Of a stretch of 64,000 nt of DNA, positions 34,045 through 45,448 are shown piece by piece. This DNA is from Legionella fallonii LLAP-10 (GTDB lineage Bacteria > Pseudomonadota > Gammaproteobacteria > Legionellales > Legionellaceae). The translations under genes were made by a program, and so were the position numbers. Where the stretch lies: the NCBI RefSeq assembly GCF_000953135.1, contig NZ_LN614827.1, positions 1,889,001 to 1,953,000 of the forward strand. Direction: 5' to 3'. The notes beneath the pieces were generated by a model. The model made no database searches and was not told the origin of the DNA. It saw only the letters and a list, made by a program, of their open reading frames with translations. Positions within the stretch are counted from its first letter, which is position 1; each line of letters opens with the position of its first letter.

Positions 34045-36616
34045 CCATATTCTTAAAAGCACCATCAAACAATTTAAAGAAACCTTATGCGCTGAATTTA
34101 GCCAAAAAGGAAATATTAGCGCTGTTACCCGTAAATTAGCAGTTTTTATTGATAACGTTTTAATTACTTTATTTGAAAAAAATAGGCTCGGCCAGGGCGA
34201 ACATTTCTGTCTTCTTGCCCTGGGGAGTTACGGGCGTAGAGAATTACAACTCCATTCGGACATCGATTTATTATTGCTCTATACAGGTAAAACATCCAAA
34301 ACACTCCTCAATCGAGCGCAAAACTTTATTCAGGATTGTTGGGATATAGGTTTGGAAGTAAGCCACCAAATAACAACCGTTCACTCCTGTGCCTCACTAG
34401 CCTCTCAAGATCTAAGCGTTATATCCAGTATCATGGATATGTTTTTATTATGTGGCCGGGGCGCGCTAATGGAAGAGTTAATCTACCAAACTCATCCGTT
34501 ACATATGTGGCCCAGTCATGAATATTTTTTTGCCAAGCAACAAGAGCAAAAAAATCGTTATGCAAAATATGGAGAAACCGCTTATAACCTAGAGCCCAAT
34601 GTAAAATATGGGCCTGGGGGACTACGCGATTTACATATATTGCTCAGTATTAGCAAGCGTCATTTTAACGTAAAAAAGTTAGCGGATGGGATTAATTATG
34701 GATTTATCACCGATAAAGAATATGAGGAGTTAATTTACTGCCAACATTTTTTATGGAAGGTGCGCTTTGCCTTGCATATGCTCGCTGAAAAACCAGAAGA
34801 GCGCTTATCTTTTGATTATCAAGTCAAACTAGCACAAGTTTTTGGTTATCAAGATGAGTCACACTCTCTGGCCATTGAACAATTTATGAAAGACTATTTT
34901 AAAGTCATCAAACGCAATAGAGAGCTTAATGAAATGCTCTTACAATGGTTTGATGAAACTATTGTCCATCATCAAAAACAAAAATTAACTCCCTTGGATA
35001 ACGAATTTCAGCTATCCAACAACTATATCGAAATTCGTAATGCACGGATATTTAATCACAATCCTCAAGCATTACTTAAATTGTTTCTATGGATAGCACA
35101 AAGACCCGATATTGATGGAGTTAGAGCGAGTACCATTCGTTTAATTAGAGAATCACTCTATTTAATGAATAGACGGTTTAGAGCGTCTCCAGAGGCAACA
35201 GAAACGTTTCTGAATATTCTAAAAACTGGTTATGACCCTTATGAAGCGCTACAAAGAATGAATCGCTATGGAGTTTTAGCGCATTATCTTGATTGTTTTG
35301 CTGCAGTTACAGGACAAATGCAATATGATTTATTTCATGTCTATACCGTAGATCAGCATACTCTTTTTGTTATTCGCAACATCGCTCGTTTCAAACAAAA
35401 ACACTATGAGAAACAATTTCCCTTATGCGCCAAAGTAATAAATTCACTGGATAAACCAGAAATTTTATATTTAAGCGCCCTATTTCATGATATTGCTAAA
35501 GGTCGCGGAGGTGACCATTCTGAACTTGGTGCTGTTGAGGCTCAGCAATTCGCCCAACGCCATCATATAGAACAAGCAGATACCGAGTTATTAGTATGGC
35601 TTGTCCGCTATCACCTATTAATGTCTCAAACAGCTCAGCGACAAGACATCTATGATCCCAAGACCATAGAGCGCTTTTGCCAATTATTACCACAATCTCG
35701 ATATTTGGATTATCTTTATTTGCTCACTGTGGCAGACATCTGTGGTACTAATCCTTCTTTATGGAATGCATGGAAAGACTCCCTACTGAAGGAATTATAC
35801 AATGCAGCAAAACACGTGCTCCAAAAAGAGCAAAAATTAATGGATGAAACAGCCCTTATTTCTTCTCGCAAACAGCATGCTTTAAATATTTTAGTTTCAG
35901 AAGGTACATCACCCGATGCCATTAATACACTATGGGATCAATTCAAAGGGAAATATTTTCTTCATGAGTCCCCTGAGGTGATAGCAAGACACACTAAAGC
36001 GATCTTAACAACCAAGCAATTTCCTTTAGTTATGATCATGCCTCATCATAGTCAAGGTGGAACAGAAGTCTTTATTTATATGCCTCACAGAGATGAGCGT
36101 TTTACTATTACTACCTCTGTATTAAGCAATCATCATGTTACCATTCAAGAAGCAGCAATTATTACCTGTGATAATCAATTTGACTTGGATGCCTATGTTA
36201 TTTTAGATGAACAAAATCAGGCTTTTTTTGACGAACATCGCACAGCCGAAATTCAAAAAGACTTATGCTTTCATTTGGGTAACCACAACAATCTACCCCC
36301 TGTATCACGTAAAAGACTATCTAGAGCCCTTGCTCATTTTAATGTTAAAACACTGATTACTTATAATGAGGACGAACTCCACCAACATACCCGTATGTTT
36401 TTAATCGCTAGTGACAGGCCTGGCCTTTTAGCAACAGTAAGTCGAGTATTTCTCGACCTAAGTATCCATTTGCATAATGCCAAAATTGCAACTGCAGGAG
36501 AACGTGCTGAGGATACATTCTATGTAACCAACCATGAAAACAAACCGCTAGATTCAACGGAAAAAGAGATTTTACGTCAAAAACTAAGCGAAGCACTGTC
36601 GAACTCTACGGTTTAA
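34031..36616 (+). CDS. glnD: Bifunctional PII uridylyltransferase/uridylyl-removing enzyme
   Basis: 861 residues. The nitrogen sensor that uridylylates PII when glutamine is low and de-uridylylates it when high. Domains in order: nucleotidyltransferase (LGSYGRRELQLHSDIDLLLL, about 60-80), helical region with FHVYTVDQHTLFVIRNI, HD hydrolase (FHDIAKGRGGDHSELG, about 484-499), and two C-terminal ACT domains (IYMPHRDERFTI; FLIASDRPGLLATVSRVFLDL). Full length. Starts inside map, so translation is coupled. Confidence 0.97.
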   Translation: MKNDNHILKSTIKQFKETLCAEFSQKGNISAVTRKLAVFIDNVLITLFEKNRLGQGEHFCLLALGSYGRRELQLHSDIDLLLLYTGKTSKTLLNRAQNFIQDCWDIGLEVSHQITTVHSCASLASQDLSVISSIMDMFLLCGRGALMEELIYQTHPLHMWPSHEYFFAKQQEQKNRYAKYGETAYNLEPNVKYGPGGLRDLHILLSISKRHFNVKKLADGINYGFITDKEYEELIYCQHFLWKVRFALHMLAEKPEERLSFDYQVKLAQVFGYQDESHSLAIEQFMKDYFKVIKRNRELNEMLLQWFDETIVHHQKQKLTPLDNEFQLSNNYIEIRNARIFNHNPQALLKLFLWIAQRPDIDGVRASTIRLIRESLYLMNRRFRASPEATETFLNILKTGYDPYEALQRMNRYGVLAHYLDCFAAVTGQMQYDLFHVYTVDQHTLFVIRNIARFKQKHYEKQFPLCAKVINSLDKPEILYLSALFHDIAKGRGGDHSELGAVEAQQFAQRHHIEQADTELLVWLVRYHLLMSQTAQRQDIYDPKTIERFCQLLPQSRYLDYLYLLTVADICGTNPSLWNAWKDSLLKELYNAAKHVLQKEQKLMDETALISSRKQHALNILVSEGTSPDAINTLWDQFKGKYFLHESPEVIARHTKAILTTKQFPLVMIMPHHSQGGTEVFIYMPHRDERFTITTSVLSNHHVTIQEAAIITCDNQFDLDAYVILDEQNQAFFDEHRTAEIQKDLCFHLGNHNNLPPVSRKRLSRALAHFNVKTLITYNEDELHQHTRMFLIASDRPGLLATVSRVFLDLSIHLHNAKIATAGERAEDTFYVTNHENKPLDSTEKEILRQKLSEALSNSTV

Positions 36617-36882
36617 TACTGATAGAGCATCCAGGGCTGCAACATCTTGGCAAACACGTCTCATGACATTTTTAATCTCAACGGGATAATTGACAAAACT
36701 GACGTTAACTAAATGACAGTAAGGGCTAGGGAGAGGCACTTTGAACGATATTTCGCTCTTAACCTGACAAGCGATGAGCCCTTGCTTAACTCAACAACCT
36801 TTGTCAAGCAACGGATCCGACCTACAGTTACTGGAGCAGTTTGGATCAACAACTTAATAAGTCAATCCAGCGCGCCTAACTA

Positions 36883-37338
36883 CTATCGACACATTTTAAA
36901 AAAATCAGTTAATAATAAAGAACATTCCTGCTGCATAATCCCTTCATCGATAACAACTTTATGATTTAAAGGATGGCCTTGTAGTAAGTTAAATACTGAA
37001 CCGGCAGCACCTGCTTTCAGATCCCGAGTTGCAAACACTAAACGTTTGATACGCGCATGAACAATAAGCCCTGCACACATAGCGCAAGGTTCAAGCGTAA
37101 CATACAGAGTCGTATCTAATAATCGATGATTTTTAATCGCTTGAGAGGCCTGCCTTATCGCATTAATTTCGGCATGCCCCGAAGGATCATGGCTATTTTG
37201 TAGAGTATTTCTACCCACACCAAGAAGCTCATTGTTTTGATTAACTAATACGGCACCAACAGGCACTTCCCCTACTGATTGCGCAAGGACAGCCTGCTGA
37301 TATGCTTGTTGCATCCAATAACGATCACTCATTCCCAT
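36883..37338 (-). CDS. tadA: tRNA adenosine(34) deaminase
   Basis: 151 residues. Converts A34 to inosine in tRNA-Arg(ACG). Zinc and catalytic motifs HAEINAIR (His, Glu) and [14 protein letters not shown] (two Cys) are intact. It starts at 37338 or more likely at ATG 37332, which overlaps the guaA stop as ATGA. Last gene of guaB-guaA-tadA. The 36617-36882 gap between it and the convergent glnD holds no clear feature. Confidence 0.95.
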   Translation of the reverse strand: MGMSDRYWMQQAYQQAVLAQSVGEVPVGAVLVNQNNELLGVGRNTLQNSHDPSGHAEINAIRQASQAIKNHRLLDTTLYVTLEPCAMCAGLIVHARIKRLVFATRDLKAGAAGSVFNLLQGHPLNHKVVIDEGIMQQECSLLLTDFFKMCR

Positions 37339-38906
37339 TCAATGGTTGCAGGTGGCTTACCGGAAATATCATAAGTAACACGAGATACACCATGCACTTC
37401 ATTGATAATTCGGTTAGAGACGTTAGCAAGAAAATCCCAAGGTAATTGAGACCAATGTGCGGTCATAAAATCCACCGTCTCGACTGCACGAAGACAAATA
37501 ACATAGTCATAACGACGTCCATCGCCCATGACCCCAACACTTTTAACCGGCAAAAATACAGCAAATGCTTGGCTTACCTTCTGATACAAATCAGCATTGT
37601 GCAATTCTTCAATAAAAATTGCATCAGCTTTCCTCAAAATATCGGCATATTCCTTTTTAACTTCACCCAGAATACGTACACCTAAACCGGGCCCCGGGAA
37701 AGGATGTCGATAAACCATAGAATGAGGTAGTCCTAATTCCCGCCCAACTTGTCTTACCTCATCTTTAAATAATTCGCGAATGGGTTCCAATAATTTTAAT
37801 TTCATCTCCTCTGGCAAACCACCTACGTTATGATGCGATTTAATAACTGCAGAAACCCCATTAGTGCTTGTGGCAGCAGACTCTATCACATCAGGATAAA
37901 TGGTCCCTTGGGCCAACCAGCTTACTCCAGAAATTTTATGGGCTTCCTTATCAAAGACATCAACAAAAGTTCGTCCAATAATTTTTCGCTTCTCTTCAGG
38001 GCATGTAACTCCCTTAAGAGCCTTCATAAATTGTTGTTCCGCATTTACGGCAATAATATGAATTCCCATATGCTGGCCAAACATATTCATTACCTGATCG
38101 GCCTCGTTTAAACGCAACAAGCCAGTATCAACAAAAACACAAATTAATTGTTTTCCTATCGCTTTATGTAGCAAAGCTGCGACTACAGAGGAATCCACTC
38201 CCCCAGATAAACCGAGCAAGACTTTATCACTTCCTACTTGTTGTCTTATTTTGCTGATTGCCTCATCAATAATATGTTCAGGAGTCCAATCGGTGGAAGC
38301 ATTACAAATATCAACAACAAAACGACGGAAAATACTAATCCCCTGAGCAGTATGAGTCACTTCAGGATGAAATTGCAGACCATACATCTGGCGAGTTTCA
38401 TCAGCCATTCCTGCAATAGGAGCATTGCGGGTTTCACTGATAACACTAAAACCCGCAGGCACTTGTGTCACTTTGTCACCATGGCTCATCCATACATCCA
38501 ATAAAGAGAATCCTTCAGATGAGCGTCTGTCTTCAATTTCTGAAAAAAGCTTATTTTTACCCTGCAATTTTAATTCAGCATAGCCAAATTCTTTTACTGA
38601 GGACGATTGCACTTCTCCTCCTAATTGCACTGCCATAGTTTGCATACCATAACAGATACCTAATACAGGTATTCCTGCATTAAAAACCCATTCTGGAGCA
38701 CGAGGATTAGCGTCATGAGTTACAGTAGAGGGTCCGCCAGACAGAATCACTCCACAAGGATGAAGCGCCTCAAATTGTGAATGTTCCACATTATAGGGAT
38801 GAATCTCACAATAAACCCCTAACCCGCGAATACGACGCGCGATGAGCTGGGTGTATTGTGAACCAAAATCGAGAATAAGTATGGGGCGTTGTTTTAAATC
38901 ATTCAT
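37329..38906 (-). CDS. guaA: GMP synthase (glutamine-hydrolysing)
   Basis: 525 residues, as in E. coli. Converts XMP to GMP. Class I glutamine amidotransferase domain at the N-terminus ([12 protein letters not shown] with the catalytic Cys, [10 protein letters not shown]), the ATP-pyrophosphatase loop [16 protein letters not shown] (about 230-245), and the C-terminal dimerisation domain ending KPPATIEWE. Two bases after guaB. Confidence 0.98.
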   Translation of the reverse strand: MNDLKQRPILILDFGSQYTQLIARRIRGLGVYCEIHPYNVEHSQFEALHPCGVILSGGPSTVTHDANPRAPEWVFNAGIPVLGICYGMQTMAVQLGGEVQSSSVKEFGYAELKLQGKNKLFSEIEDRRSSEGFSLLDVWMSHGDKVTQVPAGFSVISETRNAPIAGMADETRQMYGLQFHPEVTHTAQGISIFRRFVVDICNASTDWTPEHIIDEAISKIRQQVGSDKVLLGLSGGVDSSVVAALLHKAIGKQLICVFVDTGLLRLNEADQVMNMFGQHMGIHIIAVNAEQQFMKALKGVTCPEEKRKIIGRTFVDVFDKEAHKISGVSWLAQGTIYPDVIESAATSTNGVSAVIKSHHNVGGLPEEMKLKLLEPIRELFKDEVRQVGRELGLPHSMVYRHPFPGPGLGVRILGEVKKEYADILRKADAIFIEELHNADLYQKVSQAFAVFLPVKSVGVMGDGRRYDYVICLRAVETVDFMTAHWSQLPWDFLANVSNRIINEVHGVSRVTYDISGKPPATIEWE

Positions 38907-38908
38907 TA

Positions 38909-40405
<1,497 letters not shown>

Positions 40406-40415
40406 TTAACCGAAT

Positions 40416-40444
40416 AGTATACTATAAATATAGAAAAAGTTAAA
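40416..40444 (-). promoter_or_regulatory. Probable guaB promoter
   Basis: Minus-strand TATACT (40421-40416) with TTTAAC 17 bases upstream, in a strongly AT-rich region, about 35 bases before the guaB start codon. The -35 match is weak. Confidence 0.4.
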
Positions 40445-40577
40445 CATATAATTCATAAATATTACATTTTACTTGCTAATATAAGTTTAATTTCAATTGA
40501 AGAACTTGACAGCTTGAATTAATGATGCAATAGCGTGTAAACTCTTGGTTAAATATTGTGTTGGGAAGGGTGCAACA

Positions 40578-41408
40578 TTGGCTAAAATAATTGTAATCAC
40601 TTCAGGTAAAGGTGGAGTAGGAAAAACTACTTCTTCTGCGGCTATCTCTTCTGGTCTTGCCCTACTAGGACATAAGACCGTTGTGATAGATTTCGATATA
40701 GGATTAAGAAATCTAGATATCATTATGGGGTGCGAAAGACGTGTTGTATATGACTTTATCAACGTCATCAACGGTGAAGCGACTCTCAATCAAGCGTTGA
40801 TTAAGGATAAGCGTGTTCCTAACCTTTATATACTACCCGCCTCCCAAACACGCGATAAAGATGCGCTTACTATAGAGGGTGTAGAAAAAGTCCTCAATGA
40901 GTTATCAAAAGACTTTGCGTTCATCATTTGTGATTCTCCAGCAGGTATTGAAATGGGTGCTTTAATGTCCATGTACTTCGCCGATCATGCAATAGTTGTT
41001 ACTAACCCAGAAGTATCATCAGTGCGTGATTCAGACAGAATTTTAGGAATTTTGGCCAGCAAAACCAAAAGGGCAATTGATAATGCCCCTCCAGTCCAAG
41101 AGCACTTATTGCTAACGCGTTATGATCCTGAGCGAGTAGAACGGGGTGAAATGCTCTCAGTAAATGATGTTAAAGAAATTTTAGCCATTCCTTTAATTGG
41201 CGTAATTCCAGAATCAAAATCAGTTCTTAGAGCATCGAACACAGGTACACCTGTAATCCTTGATGAGAACAGTGATGCCGGTCTTGCTTATCAAGACGCT
41301 ATCGCGCGTTTTCTCGGCGAAGAAAGACCTATGCGTTTTATAAATACCGAGCGTAAAGGAATATTGCGTCGCTTATTCGGTAAAAACAAGGAGGAAGTGG
41401 CTATATGA
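40578..41408 (+). CDS. minD: Septum-site determining ATPase MinD
   Basis: 276 residues from TTG 40578, which gives the canonical [18 protein letters not shown] start and has GAAGGG 8 bases before; an open GTG upstream would add 11 odd residues. Membrane-associated ParA-type ATPase. Deviant Walker [31 protein letters not shown]; the C-terminal [14 protein letters not shown] amphipathic membrane helix is present. Overlaps minE by 4 bases. No minC precedes it. Confidence 0.96.
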   Translation: MAKIIVITSGKGGVGKTTSSAAISSGLALLGHKTVVIDFDIGLRNLDIIMGCERRVVYDFINVINGEATLNQALIKDKRVPNLYILPASQTRDKDALTIEGVEKVLNELSKDFAFIICDSPAGIEMGALMSMYFADHAIVVTNPEVSSVRDSDRILGILASKTKRAIDNAPPVQEHLLLTRYDPERVERGEMLSVNDVKEILAIPLIGVIPESKSVLRASNTGTPVILDENSDAGLAYQDAIARFLGEERPMRFINTERKGILRRLFGKNKEEVAI

Positions 41409-41668
41409 GTATATTTAACTATTTGCGTAGAAGAAACTCTACCGCATCTGTTGCCAAAGAGCGTTTGCAGATAATTATTTCTCATGAACGCTCACAACGG
41501 AATACTCCAGATTATTTACCCAAGCTACAAGAAGAAATTCTGGCCGTTATTGCTAAGTATGTGAATATTACTCGTGATCAGGTCAGTGTTAACCTTGAGC
41601 GTTCTGGAGATAGCGCTGTTTTAGAACTAAACATTACTATGCCTGATGAAGCGATAGAAGAAGCTTAA
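41405..41668 (+). CDS. minE: Cell division topological specificity factor MinE
   Basis: 87 residues, typical length. N-terminal membrane/MinD-binding part ([27 protein letters not shown]) and dimerisation part ([35 protein letters not shown]). Drives the MinD oscillation. Start ATG overlaps the minD stop. Confidence 0.96.
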   Translation: MSIFNYLRRRNSTASVAKERLQIIISHERSQRNTPDYLPKLQEEILAVIAKYVNITRDQVSVNLERSGDSAVLELNITMPDEAIEEA

Positions 41669-41695
41669 GAAAAAACTTAAACTCAACTTTTTCTT
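41667..41695 (+). terminator. Weak hairpin after minE
   Basis: AAGAAAAA and TTTTTCTT pair across 13 bases at the minE stop. AT-only stem, so termination is uncertain. Confidence 0.3.
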
Positions 41696-41745
41696 GTCAC
41701 CTATTCTATCCTTTCATTATTCAAAGTGATTCTAACCGCATGACT

Positions 41746-42006
41746 TTATAAGTGTGGAAGGACTAAGAGTTCTGGAAGTTTGGACACAGGCTCCCTCCCT
41801 TCCACTTCAAAAGTTCTAATTTTAATATCAAAAAACCGCATACTACTCTTTATATGGATGCCTGGCTTGTCCTTGTTTTGCTGGTATTTGATTCTTTCAA
41901 TCAGGATACGTTGGAGGTTTTCTTCAAAAAGCGATTGCTCATCGCCCACTGCTAATGCACAATTAGCATCAATTTTTTTATCATAATACAGCGATAGGAT
42001 AGACAT
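41746..42006 (-). CDS. Hypothetical 86-residue protein
   Basis: MSILSLYYDKKIDANCALAV start, charged middle (RILIERIKYQQNKDKPGI), ending LPELLVLPHL; no membrane segment and no family recognised. AGGTTAA precedes ATG 42006. The plus-strand frame over the same bases lacks these signs. It is convergent with minE and 170 bases upstream of nothing but leuB on the same strand. Expression is plausible but unproven. Confidence 0.6.
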   Translation of the reverse strand: MSILSLYYDKKIDANCALAVGDEQSLFEENLQRILIERIKYQQNKDKPGIHIKSSMRFFDIKIRTFEVEGREPVSKLPELLVLPHL

Positions 42007-42177
42007 AAATTAACCTAAGTTAGGGTTGAAAATAGACAACCATAATTAAAAAATATGGTATGACATGGTCAAGTATAAAGTACTATAGAGGAAAACCTAT
42101 TACCCATAAAATATTTAATAAATGAAGCCCAGGTTGCGACCCTCGGCCCTTCAATCATAACAACTACATTCATTAAG

Positions 42178-43266
42178 CTATGATTTTTTTATTGCATTCA
42201 GTTGCTCGATAACTTTATCGCCCATTTCTGTTGTAGACACTAAAGTTCCGCCTGATATCATAATATCTTTGGTATAAAATCCGCACTGTAACACGTTATT
42301 TACAGCCTCCTGTAACAGACATGCCTCTTGCTTCAACTTAAAGGAATACTGAAACATCATAGCAACACTTAATATAGTTGCTAAGGGATTTGCTTTATTT
42401 TGACCCGCAATATCTGGTGCAGAACCATGTATAGGCTCATACAATGAATGATGAACACCTAGAGAAGCCGAAGGCAACATACCCAATGACCCGGTTAGCA
42501 TTGATGCTTCATCAGACAAAATGTCTCCGAATAAATTCGACGTTAACATCACATCAAACTGTTTGGGTTGACGAATCAATTGCATGGCCGCATTATCCAC
42601 GTACATATGAGACAAACTCACTTCAGGATATAAACGATCTCGAATCTGTTGTACTGTATTACGCCATAATAAAGAAGTTTCCAATACATTCGCTTTATCA
42701 ACAGAACACACTCGGTTGTTACGTTGTTTTGCTAACTCAAAAGCGACTATCGCTATACGCTCAATTTCTGTTTTTGTATAACGCATCGTATTAATGCCAA
42801 TTTCGTCATCACCTGTCGATGTAATGCCACGTGGCTCACCAAAATAAAGATCGCCTGTTAGCTCCCTAATGATCATTAAATCCAGCTCCTCTATATAATC
42901 TCTTTTTAAAGGAGATGATTCAGCGAGAGCGGAACAATAGGTTACAGGTCTTAAATTAGCAAAAAGACCTAATTCCTGACGGATTTTCAGTAAGCCTTTT
43001 TCCGGTTTGTATTGATTGTCAATGTTATCCCACTGTGGGCCACCAACAGCACCTAGTAAAATGCTGTCTACTTTTTTTGCTAGAGCAAGACATTCATCAT
43101 CTAAAGGAATCCCCTTGTGCTCAATAGATGCGCCACCTATACGCCCATAAACTAGTTCAAAATGATGTACTGTATTCTTGTTGAACCATTGAATTATTTT
43201 TTCCGCCTCAGTAGTCACTTCCGGACCGATACCATCACCAGGTAAAATTAAAATTGTTTTATGCAT
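42178..43266 (-). CDS. leuB: 3-isopropylmalate dehydrogenase
   Basis: 362 residues from ATG 43266, which has AAGGAG 7 bases before; an open upstream extension lacks family sequence and runs into leuD. Oxidative decarboxylation of 3-isopropylmalate with NAD. Motifs: ILILPGDGIGPEV, LLGAVGGPQWD, MIIRELTGDLYFGEPRG, MYVDNAAMQLI, TSNLFGDILSDEASMLTGSLGMLPSAS, YEPIHGSAPDIAGQNKANP. Last gene of the leu operon, 10 bases after leuD. Confidence 0.97.
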   Translation of the reverse strand: MHKTILILPGDGIGPEVTTEAEKIIQWFNKNTVHHFELVYGRIGGASIEHKGIPLDDECLALAKKVDSILLGAVGGPQWDNIDNQYKPEKGLLKIRQELGLFANLRPVTYCSALAESSPLKRDYIEELDLMIIRELTGDLYFGEPRGITSTGDDEIGINTMRYTKTEIERIAIVAFELAKQRNNRVCSVDKANVLETSLLWRNTVQQIRDRLYPEVSLSHMYVDNAAMQLIRQPKQFDVMLTSNLFGDILSDEASMLTGSLGMLPSASLGVHHSLYEPIHGSAPDIAGQNKANPLATILSVAMMFQYSFKLKQEACLLQEAVNNVLQCGFYTKDIMISGGTLVSTTEMGDKVIEQLNAIKKS

Positions 43267-43276
43267 TATGAGCTCC

Positions 43277-43873
43277 TTACTCGAAAAGCCAAGGTTGATA
43301 TATTTTTTGTGTTGCCTCAAAAGTTGATATTTTATCTTCGTAAAGTAATGTTTGAGCTATTTCATCCCATCCATGGAGCAGACTCTCTTTTCTATAAGCG
43401 TCAATGGAAAATGAAAATACCAATGAGTCCATACTAATGAATTGCGACTCTAAATTTACTGTAACTAGTTTTGCAGTATGTACCTTAAGTAGGCTAATTT
43501 CTTCCATGGTTAAAACAATAGGAAGCAATCCATTTTTAAAACTATTATTATAAAAAATATCGGCAAAACTCGGGGCAATGACGACGTTAATTCCAAAGTC
43601 AACTAAAGACCAAACTGCATGTTCTCGGCTTGAACCACAACCAAAATTTTCTTCAGCTACTAAAATTCTGGTATTTTGATAGTCATTCTGATTGAGAATG
43701 AAATCAGCTTTAGGATTATTGACTTCATCGTAGCGCATTTCTGCAAATAGATAGTTTCCTAATCCAGTGCGCGTAATTGTTTTAAGATATTGCTTGGGTA
43801 TGATCATATCGGTATCTATATTGGCTATGGGTAAATAAGCCATAACACCGGTCACTGTTTTAAATGCTTTCAT
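43277..43873 (-). CDS. leuD: 3-isopropylmalate dehydratase small subunit
   Basis: 198 residues. Swivel domain of the aconitase-type isomerase; pairs with LeuC. Motifs: ANIDTDMIIPKQYLKT, ILVAEENFGCGSSREHAVWSL, VIAPSFADIFYNNSFKNGLLPI. AGGAGAAGAG precedes the ATG. Confidence 0.97.
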   Translation of the reverse strand: MKAFKTVTGVMAYLPIANIDTDMIIPKQYLKTITRTGLGNYLFAEMRYDEVNNPKADFILNQNDYQNTRILVAEENFGCGSSREHAVWSLVDFGINVVIAPSFADIFYNNSFKNGLLPIVLTMEEISLLKVHTAKLVTVNLESQFISMDSLVFSFSIDAYRKESLLHGWDEIAQTLLYEDKISTFEATQKIYQPWLFE

Positions 43874-43887
43874 ACTCTTCTCCTAGT

Positions 43888-43966
43888 ATCATATAGGTTG
43901 GGCCAAGGTTCCTTGGCCGTCAGGTCTTCCTTAACCAGGCGACTATGGACCAGGGATCCAACCTCC
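43888..43966. repeat. Palindromic repeat in the leuC-leuD gap
   Basis: ATAGGTTGG at one end and CCAACCTCC at the other are inverted; inside, GGCCAAGG/CCTTGGCC is another short palindrome and CGTCAGGT/ACCAGGCG a partial one. It is a member of the AGGTTGGG family placed inside an operon, where it could affect leuD-leuB transcription or mRNA stability. Confidence 0.55.
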
Positions 43967-43998
43967 GTTTGATTTATTTCTTAAGTTGCCCTCATAAT

Positions 43999-45399
43999 TT
44001 ATTGCAGCAAAATTCTTACATCGGTTAGTTTTCCAGTAATGGCTGCTGCAGCCGCCATTGCAGGGCTCATTAAATGAGTACGCCCTCCTCTCCCCTGCCT
44101 TCCTTCAAAATTTCGATTAGAAGTTGACGCACAACGTTCCCCAGGTTTTAATCTATCGGCATTCATGGCCAAACACATAGAACATCCCGGCGCTCTCCAA
44201 TCAAAACCACTGGCTATAAACAATTTATCTAAACCTTCTCGCTCCGCTTGCTCTTTAACAACCCCAGAACCTGGAACAATCATGGCATGGACGTCATGTG
44301 CTACTGTACGCCCACGAACTACTTCAGCAACATAGCGCAGATCCTCTATACGAGCATTGGTACAAGAACCGATAAATACTTTGTCTATTTTAATCTCCTG
44401 GAGAGACATTCCTGGCGTAAGTCCCATATACTCCAGGGCGCGCATTAAATTATTGCGCTTTACAGGATCAGGCTCACTCTTTGGATCAGGAACAAACTCA
44501 TCAATGGGCAATGCGGTTTCAGGACTTGTTCCCCAAGTGACATAAGGTTTTAAATCATTGACATCAATGGTTATTTCTTTATCAAATACAGCATCTGAAT
44601 CACTATACAGTGAAGACCAATAGGAAACTGCTTTCTGCCATGACTCCCCTCTCGGGGCATAAGGTTTGCCATAAAGATAAGCAAAGGTTACTTGATCAGG
44701 CGCAATTAAACCGGAACGAGCCCCCGCTTCAATGGACATGTTACACAAAGTCATTCTTGCTTCCATTGAAAGAGTTTTAATAGCCGACCCAGTAAATTCC
44801 ATCACATAGCCCGTTCCACCTGCAGTCCCTATTTGTTTAATAAGAGCTAAAATAATATCTTTAGCACTTACCCCAAAAGGAAGGTCGCCTTCTACACGAA
44901 CTCGTAAATTTTTAGATTTTTTTAGAATCAATGTTTGTGTTGCAAAGACATGCTCAACTTCGCTAGTTCCAATGCCAAAAGCCAAAGCACCAAAGGCACC
45001 ATGAGTTGAAGTATGACTATCTCCACAAACAATGGTTGTTCCTGGTAAAGTAAATCCTTGCTCGGGACCAATAATATGAACAATGCCTTGTCGTTTATCA
45101 TTAAGATTAACATAGGAAATTTGATGCTCATTACAATTTTTCTCAAGCGTTAACACTTGCATTTGTGATTCGGGATCTACTATTCCCATATGTCGATTGA
45201 CAGTGGGCACATTATGATCACTAACGGCTAAAATAGTGCTGGGACGACGAATAGTTCTGTTGGCATATTGTATTCCTGCAAAGGCTTGAGGACTGGTGAC
45301 CTCATGAATTAGATGTCTATCAATATAAATAATTGCAGTCCCATCTTCTTGCTCATAAACCTGATGTGTATCCCAAATTTTGTCATATAAAGTATGCAT
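43999..45399 (-). CDS. leuC: 3-isopropylmalate dehydratase large subunit
   Basis: 466 residues from ATG 45399 (GAGGAAG just before), the length of the E. coli protein. Carries a [4Fe-4S] cluster: Cys in [13 protein letters not shown] and in [45 protein letters not shown] and [25 protein letters not shown] are hallmarks. 49 bases after the leuA-ilvE fusion. Confidence 0.97.
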   Translation of the reverse strand: MHTLYDKIWDTHQVYEQEDGTAIIYIDRHLIHEVTSPQAFAGIQYANRTIRRPSTILAVSDHNVPTVNRHMGIVDPESQMQVLTLEKNCNEHQISYVNLNDKRQGIVHIIGPEQGFTLPGTTIVCGDSHTSTHGAFGALAFGIGTSEVEHVFATQTLILKKSKNLRVRVEGDLPFGVSAKDIILALIKQIGTAGGTGYVMEFTGSAIKTLSMEARMTLCNMSIEAGARSGLIAPDQVTFAYLYGKPYAPRGESWQKAVSYWSSLYSDSDAVFDKEITIDVNDLKPYVTWGTSPETALPIDEFVPDPKSEPDPVKRNNLMRALEYMGLTPGMSLQEIKIDKVFIGSCTNARIEDLRYVAEVVRGRTVAHDVHAMIVPGSGVVKEQAEREGLDKLFIASGFDWRAPGCSMCLAMNADRLKPGERCASTSNRNFEGRQGRGGRTHLMSPAMAAAAAITGKLTDVRILLQ

Positions 45400-45448
45400 A
45401 ATCACTTCCTCTTTAAATTCTATCGTTAGAAAACCACCTCAAAAACAA

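Noticed and set aside
36713-36964. 83-codon plus-strand frame after glnD
   Set aside because: It runs into the antisense of tadA and has no ribosome site.
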